A stretch of DNA of 64,000 nucleotides from Gammaproteobacteria bacterium. GTDB taxonomy: Bacteria > Pseudomonadota > Gammaproteobacteria > HK1. The stretch lies in the NCBI GenBank assembly GCA_012103455.1, contig WLWT01000001.1, positions 854,001 through 918,000 on the forward strand, written 5' to 3'. Position 1 is the stretch's first letter, and each line of letters begins with the position of its first letter. This document shows, in pieces, positions 8,460 through 16,466 of the stretch. The notes beneath the pieces were generated by a model. The model did no database searches. It saw only the letters and a program-made list of their open reading frames with translations, and was not told where the DNA came from. The translations under genes and the position numbers were made by a program.

Positions 8460-8831
8460 TTAACGCCCGGCCGGCGGCATGGGCCGCTTGGCGGGCGGCG
8501 TGATGCCTAGCCGCTCGACGATGTCGTCCATGCGCGCCTCGATCTCCTGCCGGGTCAAGACGCCTTTTTCCGTCAGCACCTTGATGATGGCTGCCATCCA
8601 GCGCTCGTAGTAACTGAGTTCGAGGTAGAGATCCTCGCCCATGGTCTCGATGGCATTGCGCAGACCATCGGTGCGCAATAACCGCCGCTTGTCATCGCCA
8701 AGGATGCCGCGCAGGGCATCCACACGCTTCTCCCAAGGTTCCAACACATGTCCACTTCGGTCGATGGCGCCCTCCGGCAATCCACCGATATCATGATAAC
8801 CCCGCCGTGGCCCGTTCTTTGTAACCATCAT
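8460..8831 (-). CDS. Nitrile hydratase beta N-terminal domain protein
   Basis: A 123-aa protein matching the N-terminal half of nitrile hydratase beta: G-Y-H-D-I-G-G-L and L-E-P-W-E-K-R-V-D-A-L, then the helical E-L-S-Y-Y-E-R-W-M-A-A and T-E-K-G-V-L-T-R-Q-E-I. First gene of the three-gene hydratase set. The split architecture resembles thiocyanate hydrolase, but sequence alone does not show whether nitriles, thiocyanate or another substrate is used. No separate cobalt activator gene is visible nearby. Confidence 0.85.
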   Translation of the reverse strand: MMVTKNGPRRGYHDIGGLPEGAIDRSGHVLEPWEKRVDALRGILGDDKRRLLRTDGLRNAIETMGEDLYLELSYYERWMAAIIKVLTEKGVLTRQEIEARMDDIVERLGITPPAKRPMPPAGR

Positions 8832-8979
8832 GTATAGTCCCCCGGCTCACCAGAGGCGCCATTGTAACGAAGCGATCGCTCTACCTCATACATGATCCTT
8901 CAATCTCGTGCGGATTGGCGGGAACTTATGCTGGCGCCCTGCCCTCGAAGTAGCGGATCTACAATCAGGAGTTACGACC

Positions 8980-9381
8980 ATGAAACGACGCCAAGCATTG
9001 CGTTTCGCGGCCTTGCCCTTGCTGTTGGCCACCCCCTCGTTGCGTGCGGCGGAGGATACGGTCGATTACAGCCGTGAGCTTTACGACAAGCTGCTCGCGC
9101 AAGGCAAGCCGTTCTTATTGGATTTCTACGCCCCTTGGTGAGGTACTTGCCGAGCCCAACAGCGCACCGTGAGTGCTCTACTCGAGGATAACTCCAAGTA
9201 CCAGGCCGTCCGGATCGTCAAAGTGGACTGGGACACCTTCTCCAAGGCGCCCATCGTCGAAGAGCTGCAGATCCCACGGCGCGCCACGTTGGTGATGTTC
9301 AACGAAGGCAAAGAGGTGGGGCGGGTAGTGGCGCAAGCCGATCAGCAAGCCATCGCACGTTTGTTCGACGCCGCCACTTGA
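8980..9381 (+). CDS. Secreted thioredoxin-like selenoprotein (W-U-G-T-C, Sec54)
   Basis: Reading the TGA at 9139-9141 as Sec gives an intact 133-aa thioredoxin-fold protein with active site F-Y-A-P-W-U-G-T-C (Sec54, Cys57), exactly replacing the first cysteine of the usual W-C-x-x-C. Downstream it continues R-A-Q-Q-R-T-V-S-A-L-L, V-K-V-D-W-D-T-F, and I-P-R-R-A-T-L-V-M-F-N with the cis-proline position occupied by R-R-A-T rather than the usual T-P. The N-terminus MKRRQALRFAALPLLLATP is a probable export signal, placing the domain outside the inner membrane. ATG 8980 has AGGAG nine bases upstream. A CcdA/DsbD-like gene follows by 109 bp, suggesting it is the electron donor. Confidence 0.9.
9151..9184 (+). 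promoter_or_regulatory. Candidate SECIS hairpin after the thioredoxin TGA
   Basis: GCAC (9164-9167) pairs with GTGC (9173-9176) around the loop CGTGA, 26 nt after the TGA. Outer pairs AG/CT (9161-9162 with 9178-9179, across a C/T mismatch) and CGAG/CTCG (9151-9154 with 9181-9184) lengthen the stem. An alternative long-range pairing also exists: GGTACTTG (9142-9149) is the exact reverse complement of CAAGTACC (9194-9201). Drawn by eye, no energies computed. Confidence 0.45.
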
Positions 9382-9410
9382 AGTCAATCCACTTAAGGCT
9401 ACCCGAAGCG

Positions 9411-9430
9411 TCCGCCCATTCCTGGGCGGA
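9411..9430 (+). terminator. Perfect 8-bp hairpin between the thioredoxin and CcdA-like genes
   Basis: TCCGCCCA (9411-9418), loop TTCC, then TGGGCGGA (9423-9430). No T-tract follows, so this may be an mRNA-processing or attenuating structure rather than a full terminator. Confidence 0.45.
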
Positions 9431-9490
9431 TATGACCATCAGTACTTCAGAATAACCGGCTCGCTATCAAAGCGATCAGAACCACGGGTC

Positions 9491-10207
9491 ATGATCACTT
9501 ATTTTTGGGCTTATGTTGCGGGCATACTGACGCTGATCAACCCGTGTGTGCTACCGCTATTGCCGATCATCATCGCTGGCGCATTCCAGGCCAGCCATTG
9601 GGGACCGCTGGCCCTGGCAGGCGGACTGACGCTCTCCTTTACCGTGGTGGGCGTAGGCGTTACCGCCTTCGGTCATCTGCTGGGCATCGACGACAGCGTT
9701 ATCAACCAAAGCGCCGCCGTTATCATGTTGGTGTTCGGCATCATCTTGCTCATTCCCAAGGCGCAAATGGTGCTTTCGGCTGCCGCCTCGCCATTCGCGG
9801 GCGCGGCCAATGAACGCATTGATGCGGTGCAAAGCAGTGGAGTGGCCGGCCAATTCCTGGTCGGTGTGTTATTGGGCGCCGTCTGGTCCCCGTGTATCGG
9901 TCCAACCCTAGGCGGCGCCATCGGTCTCGCTGCCAGCGGCGAAGGCTTGGGCCAAGCCACCGTCACCATGATCCTATTCGGCCTCGGCATCTCCACCATC
10001 CTGGTCGCGTTGTCCTACGGCTCGCGTGAGTTGGTGGTCTCGCGCCGGCAAATGCTCATGCGCTGGATGCCGCATGCGAAACTCATCATGGGGCTAGCCC
10101 TCATAGTGGTGAGCATTGCCATACTCACGAAGATGGACAAGCCGATCGAGAGCTGGCTACTCGATTTGATGCCCGTGTGGTTACAAGATCTCTCCATCAG
10201 GTTTTAG
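9491..10207 (+). CDS. CcdA/DsbD-type transmembrane thiol-electron transporter
   Basis: A 238-aa inner-membrane protein with about six hydrophobic segments. It carries the two family cysteines in N-P-C-V-L-P-L-L-P (near residue 19) and S-P-C-I-G-P-T (near residue 137), which in CcdA and DsbD carry electrons from cytoplasmic thioredoxin to periplasmic thiol proteins. This is the short CcdA form, without DsbD's periplasmic domains. It lies directly after an exported Sec-thioredoxin, which fits a donor-acceptor pair for cytochrome maturation or disulfide reduction outside the membrane. Confidence 0.88.
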   Translation: MITYFWAYVAGILTLINPCVLPLLPIIIAGAFQASHWGPLALAGGLTLSFTVVGVGVTAFGHLLGIDDSVINQSAAVIMLVFGIILLIPKAQMVLSAAASPFAGAANERIDAVQSSGVAGQFLVGVLLGAVWSPCIGPTLGGAIGLAASGEGLGQATVTMILFGLGISTILVALSYGSRELVVSRRQMLMRWMPHAKLIMGLALIVVSIAILTKMDKPIESWLLDLMPVWLQDLSIRF

Positions 10208-10626
10208 AAAGAGGGCGCTCGCTCGCCGCTCCCGTCTTGCGCAAAGCACGGCACGCCGTCCGGCAGCACCACCCACGGCTGCTTGCGTCCGGTCCAATAA
10301 TGCGCCTGCGGCGCGAGCCCGCCGCGCTCATCCAAAGTGCCCGCCTTAATGCTCTTGTGCGAGCCGGTAGTGTTGTAGATACGCACGCCACACTCAGGAC
10401 AAAACGCACAGTGCTTGGTGCGGCCACTGGCCGTGCTGGTCTCGAAAGTCTTCAGCGTTCCGCCCCTAAGGTGAAAAGACGCCCCCGGCACTATCAAGCT
10501 CATGCCAAAAGCACTCCCGGATTGGTACTGACAATCCCGGCAATGGCAGGCGTACAACGCTACCGGCTCTGCGCTTATCTCATAACGCACCTGTCCGCAT
10601 TGACAGCCGCCTTGCATTCGGTTCAT
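10204..10626 (-). CDS. GFA-family (glutathione-dependent formaldehyde-activating enzyme-like) zinc protein
   Basis: About 140 aa with the GFA zinc ligands: G-G-C-Q-C-G-Q-V-R-Y at the start, C-H-C-R-D-C-Q-Y-Q-S-G-S-A-F-G, and C-P-E-C-G-V-R-I-Y. Many members have unknown substrates despite the family name. ATG at 10626 is chosen because the domain begins there; the frame upstream is non-homologous. Convergent with the CcdA-like gene, the two stops overlapping by 4 bp. Confidence 0.85.
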   Translation of the reverse strand: MNRMQGGCQCGQVRYEISAEPVALYACHCRDCQYQSGSAFGMSLIVPGASFHLRGGTLKTFETSTASGRTKHCAFCPECGVRIYNTTGSHKSIKAGTLDERGGLAPQAHYWTGRKQPWVVLPDGVPCFAQDGSGERAPSF

Positions 10627-11107
10627 GAGCAGTTCTCCAAAATTCGATCCGAGCCGCCTTGGCGAAAGGCCTGTCGAAAAAGGCCTGGACCTACGCCCTG
10701 CGTATGAGTCGGGCGAGGTATGATTGTGCCGAGTCACGCTCCCGGCGGCAAACCCTCTGGCCACCTCCGGCATGGCCCCGAATTCCCTGGAGCTACCGGG
10801 CAATAACCAGATATCTAACGTCCGCCGCCTACAGGGCACCTGCTAAAAATGCACTTTTCCGCGATCGCGGCGTCAGCGCCGTGCTCCAATCCTCAGGTAT
10901 CACCTATACACTGCGGTCCTGCGCGCGGTGCTTCCTTGCACTCACGAAACAATGACTGTTTTTTAGCAGGTGCCCTACCGCCAATGCGCCCGGAAAACGC
11001 ATCCCGCGTCATATTGAGCTGACGCATAGCATCCCGGCGAAGCGCTTATTGGGTATACACGGGCGGCGAACATATACGCAAAGCGCATACACGCAAACAC
11101 TTGGGAG
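10627..11107. other. Intergenic region containing MITE-1 copy A
   Basis: Holds one MITE-1 (10834-10975). Apart from that I see no gene; open frames across it are short and read mostly through the repeat. Confidence 0.6.
10834..10975 (+). mobile_element. MITE-1 copy A (142 bp)
   Basis: Begins GGGCACCTGCTAAAAATGCA and ends in the near-inverse TTTTAGCAGGTGCCC. The interior has the family's CCGCGATCGCGG palindrome, a CTCAGGTATCACCTATACACT block and GCGCGCGGTGCTTCCTTGCA. Non-coding. Flanks TACA/TACC may be a partly decayed 4-bp target duplication. Confidence 0.88.
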
Positions 11108-12370
11108 CTAGTTGTTAGCGTCTAACGTGCGCCGGTCGAAGCCAGCCGCCTGTTTGTACTGCTCCGACAACGCCTTCAATTCAAACCGGGTGATCACATC
11201 GTCAATACGCTCAAACGGCTTGTCGCCGGTGCGCTCATAGACTTCGCGCAAAATCGCATCCGGCGGATGGCTCCGGTTGGCCAGCACCACTTGAGCCGTG
11301 GCGGGCCGGCGCGCGTCGTCGTAGAGTTGCAAAGCCACTAAAGGATCGTATTGGCGCGCCAACTCATCAGCCAGCGCGCACGCATCCAAAATGGCCTGCC
11401 CGGCACCGTTTGAGCCACGCGGATACATGGGATGGGCGGCATCGCCCAATAAAGTGATGCGGCCATCGCTCCAGTAGGGCAACGGATCTCTATCGACCAT
11501 CGGGTACTCATACACAAAGTCGGCTGCCTGCACGAACGCTGGCACATCCAGCCAATCGAAGCGCATATCCTCGCAACGCGGCAGAAAATCCTCGTAGCGC
11601 CCCGGCTGGCTCCAATCACCACTCGGATCCCGCGGAGGCACAAAGAACTCCACCAGCCAATTGATGAGCTGGCGCCCCTCGCTGTCGCGCTGATCATCAA
11701 TGGGATAGACGATGAGCTTGCCAGTCTCCAACCAGCCCGCGTAAGCCATGGTGGCGCCGCTCAAAAACGGCTGCCAGCGGGTCACGCCGCGCCACATGGT
11801 GATGCCGGAGTAGTTGAGCGGATCGGGATGCGGATGGAGCAGCTTGCGCACGGCGGAATGAATGCCATCGCAACCGATCAGCACTTCCGCCGCCGCCTCT
11901 TCGATGCGGCCCTCTTCGCCAATTCGGCTCCTGCCGCCACCCACCTCAAAACAAGCGATGGCATAGGACGGATTTTGCTCACCGAAAACGAAGCGGTGCC
12001 CCGTTATCAGCGCGTCCTCGCCCAACCGTTCGGTCACAGCGTCAACCAAGATACGCTGCAAAGCACCGCGGTGCAGGGATACTTGCGGCCACTTATAACC
12101 GGCAAAGCAGCCACGGGGCTCTGAGTGAATGAACTGGCCGTAGCGGTTATAGAAACTCATCTCCCGGGTTTCTATGCCAGCATCCAGCAGCGCCGCTTGC
12201 AGGCCGAGAGCACTTAGCTCACGCATGGCATGGGGCAGCACGTTGATGCCCACCCCTAGCGGTTCGATCCGCGGTACCGCCTCGTAGATGCGGCAATGGA
12301 TACCGTGGTGGTGTAGCCGCAAAGCCAGGGTCAATCCACCGATCCCAGCACCTACGATAATGACCGACAC
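11108..12370 (-). CDS. FAD-dependent aromatic-ring-type monooxygenase
   Basis: A 420-aa class A flavin monooxygenase. The Rossmann motif V-I-I-V-G-A-G-I-G-G-L-T-L-A-L is at the N-terminus, V-L-I-G-C-D-G-I-H-S-A-V-R in the middle and G-D-A-A-H-P-M-Y-P-R-G-S-N-G-A-G-Q at the FAD ribityl site. Such enzymes hydroxylate phenolic or heterocyclic substrates with NAD(P)H and O2. The C-terminal Y-D-D-A-R-R-P-A-T-A-Q-V-V-L-A-N-R resembles PhzS/salicylate-hydroxylase relatives; the substrate is unknown. It sits 21 bp after the quinone oxidoreductase gene on the same strand. Confidence 0.88.
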   Translation of the reverse strand: MSVIIVGAGIGGLTLALRLHHHGIHCRIYEAVPRIEPLGVGINVLPHAMRELSALGLQAALLDAGIETREMSFYNRYGQFIHSEPRGCFAGYKWPQVSLHRGALQRILVDAVTERLGEDALITGHRFVFGEQNPSYAIACFEVGGGRSRIGEEGRIEEAAAEVLIGCDGIHSAVRKLLHPHPDPLNYSGITMWRGVTRWQPFLSGATMAYAGWLETGKLIVYPIDDQRDSEGRQLINWLVEFFVPPRDPSGDWSQPGRYEDFLPRCEDMRFDWLDVPAFVQAADFVYEYPMVDRDPLPYWSDGRITLLGDAAHPMYPRGSNGAGQAILDACALADELARQYDPLVALQLYDDARRPATAQVVLANRSHPPDAILREVYERTGDKPFERIDDVITRFELKALSEQYKQAAGFDRRTLDANN

Positions 12371-12391
12371 GAGTGCAACTGAGCCCTGCTG

Positions 12392-13411
12392 TTACGGCTT
12401 AATGATGACTTTGCCGAAGACCTCCCGCTCTTCGATGAGGCGCACACCCTCCGCCGCCTGCTCCAGCGGCAGCACATGATCGATAACGGGCGCCATGGTG
12501 CCTTCGCGGATCATGTCCATGAGCGCCACCAGATCCTCCACTAGCCACGAATTGGAACCCAGGATCTTGAGTTCGAACGTCCAGATGAAGCGTATATCTT
12601 CGGTCGGATCGAAACCCGCCGTGGCGCCGCAGGTCAGCAGGCGTCCACCCCGCTTCAGCGCCCGTAAGCTAGGCACCCAGGTATCGCCGCCAGTGAAATT
12701 GACCACTACATCGACACCACCAGCGTAAGAGCGTCTGAAAGGTTTGCCGTATTTCTCGTAGACCCACTTGTGGAATCCCACTCGGCCCGTAGTTGACGTG
12801 TAATCGAGCAGGTGATCCGCGCCCAGCTCGGCCAGGCGTTGAAGCTTGCTTGCGCTGCTGGCACAAGCGACCACTTCCGCGCCCACCTGCTTCGCCAGCA
12901 GCACACAGCCGGTGCCAACACCGCCGCTGGCCCCTAAGATCAGGACTTTTTCTCCCGCGCTCACATGGCCGTTGGCGAACATCATCCGGTGAGCCGTGCC
13001 ATAGGCGACGGGCAGCGCGGCGGCCTGCTCGAAAGTCACGCCATCGGTGATCCGCACCAATTGCCGGGCCGGCACTTTGCAGTACTGCGCCAAACCGCCA
13101 TTGATAGTCTCACCCACCAAGCCACCTTTGCTGCGATCGACCGGATCCACCAACACGGCATCGCCCACCGACCACCCTTCCACGCCGGGGCCTAGTTCAG
13201 CCACTTCGCCGGCCACGTCCAGCCCCGGGATCACCGGCAAGGTCAACTTGATGCCGGGCATGCCGCGGCGGGTGAACACATCGTGGTAGTTGAGCGAGGC
13301 GGCCTTGACCGCCACTACCACCTCACCCTCTTGCGGCACCGGATCGGGAAAATTGGCGTCGAATACCAATTGCCCGGGACCACCGTGCGCCCGGATCAGC
13401 GCTGCTCTCAT
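12392..13411 (-). CDS. MDR-superfamily NADPH:quinone oxidoreductase-like / alcohol dehydrogenase
   Basis: A 339-aa medium-chain dehydrogenase/reductase with L-N-Y-H-D-V-F-T-R-R-G, G-L-D-V-A-G-E-V, a nucleotide loop V-L-I-L-G-A-S-G-G-V-G-T-G, and C-terminal G-K-V-I-I-K-P. The GroES-like N-terminal catalytic-zinc ligands are not obvious, favouring the zinc-free quinone-reductase branch, although N-Y-H-D occurs at the usual ligand position. ATG 13411 has a GGAG site. Probably co-transcribed with the downstream monooxygenase. Confidence 0.85.
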   Translation of the reverse strand: MRAALIRAHGGPGQLVFDANFPDPVPQEGEVVVAVKAASLNYHDVFTRRGMPGIKLTLPVIPGLDVAGEVAELGPGVEGWSVGDAVLVDPVDRSKGGLVGETINGGLAQYCKVPARQLVRITDGVTFEQAAALPVAYGTAHRMMFANGHVSAGEKVLILGASGGVGTGCVLLAKQVGAEVVACASSASKLQRLAELGADHLLDYTSTTGRVGFHKWVYEKYGKPFRRSYAGGVDVVVNFTGGDTWVPSLRALKRGGRLLTCGATAGFDPTEDIRFIWTFELKILGSNSWLVEDLVALMDMIREGTMAPVIDHVLPLEQAAEGVRLIEEREVFGKVIIKP

Positions 13412-13436
13412 AATGTGTTACTCCTGCAAGAATTTA

Positions 13437-13582
13437 GGGCACCTCTAAAAATGCACTTTTTCCGCGATTGCGGCGTCAGCTCCGTGCTCGAATCCTCAGG
13501 TATCACCTATACACTTACACTGCGGTTCTGCGCGCGGTGCTTCCTTGCACTCACGAAACAATGACTATTGTTAGAGGTGCCC
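13437..13582 (+). mobile_element. MITE-1 copy B (146 bp)
   Basis: Starts GGGCACCTCTAAAAATGCAC and ends TTAGAGGTGCCC. Flanked by TTTA on both sides, a likely 4-bp target duplication. It differs from other copies by an inserted ACTTAC beside the internal CACTGCGG. It lies just upstream of the quinone oxidoreductase start and could alter its promoter. Confidence 0.9.
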
Positions 13583-13610
13583 TTTAATTATTTATTCATC
13601 GGGGCTTTAT

Positions 13611-14030
13611 TCATCCGGCGCTACCGGCATAGGTGCCGCGGCCCACGGCCAGCAACTTTCCTTCTTCATTGAAGATATCTATATCCACTACACCCACCGA
13701 GCGGCCCGCTCTTCGCACCTTGGCGATGGCGATGAGATCAGTGTTGATCGCTGGGCGAAGATAATCCGTGCGGTAATTGATGGTAGGAACCAGGGCGCCC
13801 ACGTGCAGGGCCATGGCGTAGTCACCGGCGGTATCCACCAGTGCCGCGATGGGCCCGCCATGCCATTGACCGGAATCCGGCCGCCGCTCGAACTCGGCGC
13901 GCATGGGCATGCGTAATTCCAGTTCCATATTGCCGTAATCGATACGCTCGATTTTGGCTTGGCAGAACCGATTAAAAGGTGACTTGGACAACAGCGCCTG
14001 AAGCTGATCCATGGTCGGTTTATCGCTCAC
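13611..14030 (-). CDS. PaaI-type hotdog acyl-CoA thioesterase
   Basis: A 139-aa hotdog-fold protein with G-Q-W-H-G-G-P-I-A-A-L-V-D-T-A-G-D-Y-A near residues 55-70, the PaaI/YbgC-like active-site helix, and INYRTDYLRPA. It hydrolyses acyl- or aryl-CoA thioesters. Its start overlaps the stop of the acyl-CoA ligase by 4 bp, so the two act together: ligase activates, thioesterase releases or clears CoA. Substrate unknown. Confidence 0.85.
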   Translation of the reverse strand: MSDKPTMDQLQALLSKSPFNRFCQAKIERIDYGNMELELRMPMRAEFERRPDSGQWHGGPIAALVDTAGDYAMALHVGALVPTINYRTDYLRPAINTDLIAIAKVRRAGRSVGVVDIDIFNEEGKLLAVGRGTYAGSAG

Positions 14031-15559
14031 GAAGAGTTCCTCTCAAGATGCGCCATGACGCGCTGTCGGGCCATGGCCGCCAACCTATTGCGATCGATCT
14101 TGTTGGTGCTGGCTAGCGGCAATGATTCGAGAAAGCAAATATGGCGGGGGTGTTGATACGCAGGTCCGTTGGCTATCACATGCTGTTTAAGCGTTGCCAC
14201 CGACCGCTCAGCACCAGGGCGCGGCACCACGAACGCCACCGGCATATGCCCACGCACCGCGTCGGCCACGGGGACCACACACGCTTGGATAACATCGCCA
14301 TGTAGCTCCAACAGCCGCTCCACTTGCTCCGGGAACACATTCTCGCCATTGCACACGAACATATCGTCATCGCGGCCCACGAAATAATAAAAACCCTGCT
14401 CATCGCGCCGCATGACATCGCCGGTTTTGTAAAAACCATCATCGGTGAAGACCGCGCGGGTCTTCTCCGGCAAGTTGTGATAGCCGGGCATCAGCGCCGG
14501 ACAGCGCAGTTCCAGCACACCTTCCGCCGACTCTTGACCCGCGCTGTCCACCAACCGTAGCTCCACCTGCGGATGGGCCACGCCAAAGGCCAAATCCGGG
14601 GCTTTGATACCGTCAGGATGCGGCGCGAACACCACCGGACCCGCCTCGGTAGTGCCGTAGCCCAGTTGAATCCCAGCCCCTGGAAAAGCGTCTTTGACTT
14701 GTCGCAACAGCTTCAAGGTCACCGGGGCCGAGCCCATGCGCACACTGGTGACACACGAGCGATCCGCCGCCGCCAAGTGCTCCGTCTCCCGCATCACCAA
14801 AGCCATCATGGTCGGAACGGAGGTAATCCAGGTGCACTGGTGCTGCGCGATGGCGTCTATATAACTGTTGGCATCAAAGCGCGGTAACAGCACCATGGAC
14901 GCGCCCGCGAAGCAGGCGAATTTGGCCAGCGCCAGGGCGTTCATGTGATAGAGCGGCGCCGCCACCAAAATGCGCTCTTTGCCGTAATCGACGCCTAGTG
15001 CACGCCGCCTGCCGCAGACCCAGAGCTGTCCGGCATGGGTTAACGGGACCCCTTTTGGCCGTCCGGTGGAGCCAGAGGTATAGAGAAACATGGCGACTTC
15101 ATCATGCGCTGGCGCGAGGGCCGCGAAGGGTCCTGGTTGAAGAAATGTCCGATAGGCGGCTTCGTCGTCGAAATTGACCCGCGGAACATGCGCCAGGCAA
15201 AGAGGGGCACGGCCTGCATCGGCAAAGACGAAGCGGATATCCGCATCGTCCAGAATGTAGCGCACCGTGTCAGGCGCGAGTTTGTGGTTAACGGGAACGG
15301 CGACCAAGCCAGCGCGCATGGCGCCAAAATAAGCGCTTAGATATTCGACGCGGTTTTCGCTGATGATGGCAATGCGTTGGCCCCGTGCGAGACCGGCTGC
15401 CGTGAGGGCGCGCGCCACCGCATTACTGGCCGCCTCAATGGCCCGTCCAGTCCATGGCACCGGCGCTCCGGCCACCCGGCAATCGGTGATCAATATCCGC
15501 TCGCCGCAGGCTTCTAGCTCGATCAGTGCCCCTAGATTGTTCCGCTCCGCCACCAGCAT
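14027..15559 (-). CDS. Acyl/aryl-CoA ligase (AMP-forming, class I adenylating)
   Basis: About 510 aa, converting a carboxylate, ATP and CoA to acyl-CoA. The P-loop-like M-F-L-Y-T-S-G-S-T-G-R-P-K-G-V-P is near residue 160, then L-G-Y-G-T-T-E, F-Y-K-T-G-D-V, and the C-terminal T-N-K-I-D-R-N with the conserved Lys. TTG at 15574 is an alternative start five codons upstream. Neighbouring oxygenases and a thioesterase suggest an aromatic or short-chain acid, but sequence does not decide. Confidence 0.88.
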   Translation of the reverse strand: MLVAERNNLGALIELEACGERILITDCRVAGAPVPWTGRAIEAASNAVARALTAAGLARGQRIAIISENRVEYLSAYFGAMRAGLVAVPVNHKLAPDTVRYILDDADIRFVFADAGRAPLCLAHVPRVNFDDEAAYRTFLQPGPFAALAPAHDEVAMFLYTSGSTGRPKGVPLTHAGQLWVCGRRRALGVDYGKERILVAAPLYHMNALALAKFACFAGASMVLLPRFDANSYIDAIAQHQCTWITSVPTMMALVMRETEHLAAADRSCVTSVRMGSAPVTLKLLRQVKDAFPGAGIQLGYGTTEAGPVVFAPHPDGIKAPDLAFGVAHPQVELRLVDSAGQESAEGVLELRCPALMPGYHNLPEKTRAVFTDDGFYKTGDVMRRDEQGFYYFVGRDDDMFVCNGENVFPEQVERLLELHGDVIQACVVPVADAVRGHMPVAFVVPRPGAERSVATLKQHVIANGPAYQHPRHICFLESLPLASTNKIDRNRLAAMARQRVMAHLERNSS

Positions 15560-15599
15560 CCCCAACCATTGCAAGCGGGGATGCTACCGCAGTGAACGT

Positions 15600-16232
15600 C
15601 TAGACCACCACAACGATATCGGCGGAAGCCCTATACACATTGTTTTCGTCCGCGGCCCGGGGCTCGATCATCAGACTTTCGGCGGCTGTTTCCGACAGGC
15701 CGCGGAGCAAAATATCGCGATCATTGCGGGCGTCACCCTGCAGATAAAGCTGCGTGGTAAGAAGCGTCTCGCCGCCCGCTTTAATCTTGACGTGAATATG
15801 CGGCGGCCTGCCAGTGTAGGGGACCGGCACGATGGTCAGAAAATCGTAGCGGCCATCAGCGTCAGCCCTGGTAGCGCCGAAGCCCTTGAATGCCGGATCA
15901 ACCTCATCCTCGCGGTCCCTAGGATGACGGTAGTTGCCGTTATTGTCCGCCTGCCAAATCTCCACCACGGCACCGGCCACTGGTTGGCCGCCGGTAGCCA
16001 AAATTGCCCCCGATAATGCCAGCGGGCGCCCGTTGGCTTTGCTGCCATCGGCGGCAGTGATGAGGTCATTGCCTATACCGGAGAAATCCACCACCGGATA
16101 AAACGGCCCCTCAGCCTGGGCCGGGGTCGGCGCTAGCTTCGCCGCGGCGGTTGATAGCGGCACGGCCGCGGCGGCGAGTGAAGATGCCATCAATACCATC
16201 GCCTTGCGGCGGCTCTTATCGACGTCGGACAT
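15600..16232 (-). CDS. Exported intradiol-dioxygenase-like protein (protocatechuate dioxygenase family)
   Basis: A 210-aa protein with an N-terminal S-R-R-K-A-M-V-L-M-A-S-S-L-A-A-A signal resembling a Tat leader. The fold belongs to ring-cleaving intradiol dioxygenases: P-A-Q-A-E-G-P-F-Y-P, V-V-E-I-W-Q-A-D-N-N-G-N-Y, and the iron-site R-P-P-H-I-H-V-K-I with two His. One Tyr ligand is likely in N-G-N-Y and another near V-P-Y-T-G-R. Exported members often have unknown substrates. The divergent cupin gene lies beyond a roughly 230-bp promoter region. Confidence 0.82.
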   Translation of the reverse strand: MSDVDKSRRKAMVLMASSLAAAAVPLSTAAAKLAPTPAQAEGPFYPVVDFSGIGNDLITAADGSKANGRPLALSGAILATGGQPVAGAVVEIWQADNNGNYRHPRDREDEVDPAFKGFGATRADADGRYDFLTIVPVPYTGRPPHIHVKIKAGGETLLTTQLYLQGDARNDRDILLRGLSETAAESLMIEPRAADENNVYRASADIVVVV

Positions 16233-16466
16233 AATTCAAGCTCTCCTTCTGATGCTCCGTCAGCGTGTGACCGCCACAGTATGGGCCAGTTCTACGCGGC
16301 GGACCGGTGCAAAGCTCATCGCACGGAAAAACCCAAGTGCTTTCCCACAATACGCAGTACGAGAAAGCGTTTTTGCATCCGTTAACAGTAAAACTTTCTC
16401 TTTCTCTAAACCATTAAAGAAATTATTCTTTCCCCCTGAGATATCCATGTGATACCAATAAGACCC
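16233..16466. promoter_or_regulatory. Divergent promoter region, dioxygenase / cupin
   Basis: A 230-bp spacer between divergent genes, notably AT-rich from about 16375 to 16450 (runs of TTTCTCTTTCTC and AAAGAAATTATTCTTT). It presumably holds both promoters. No operator half-sites could be identified confidently. Confidence 0.4.
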
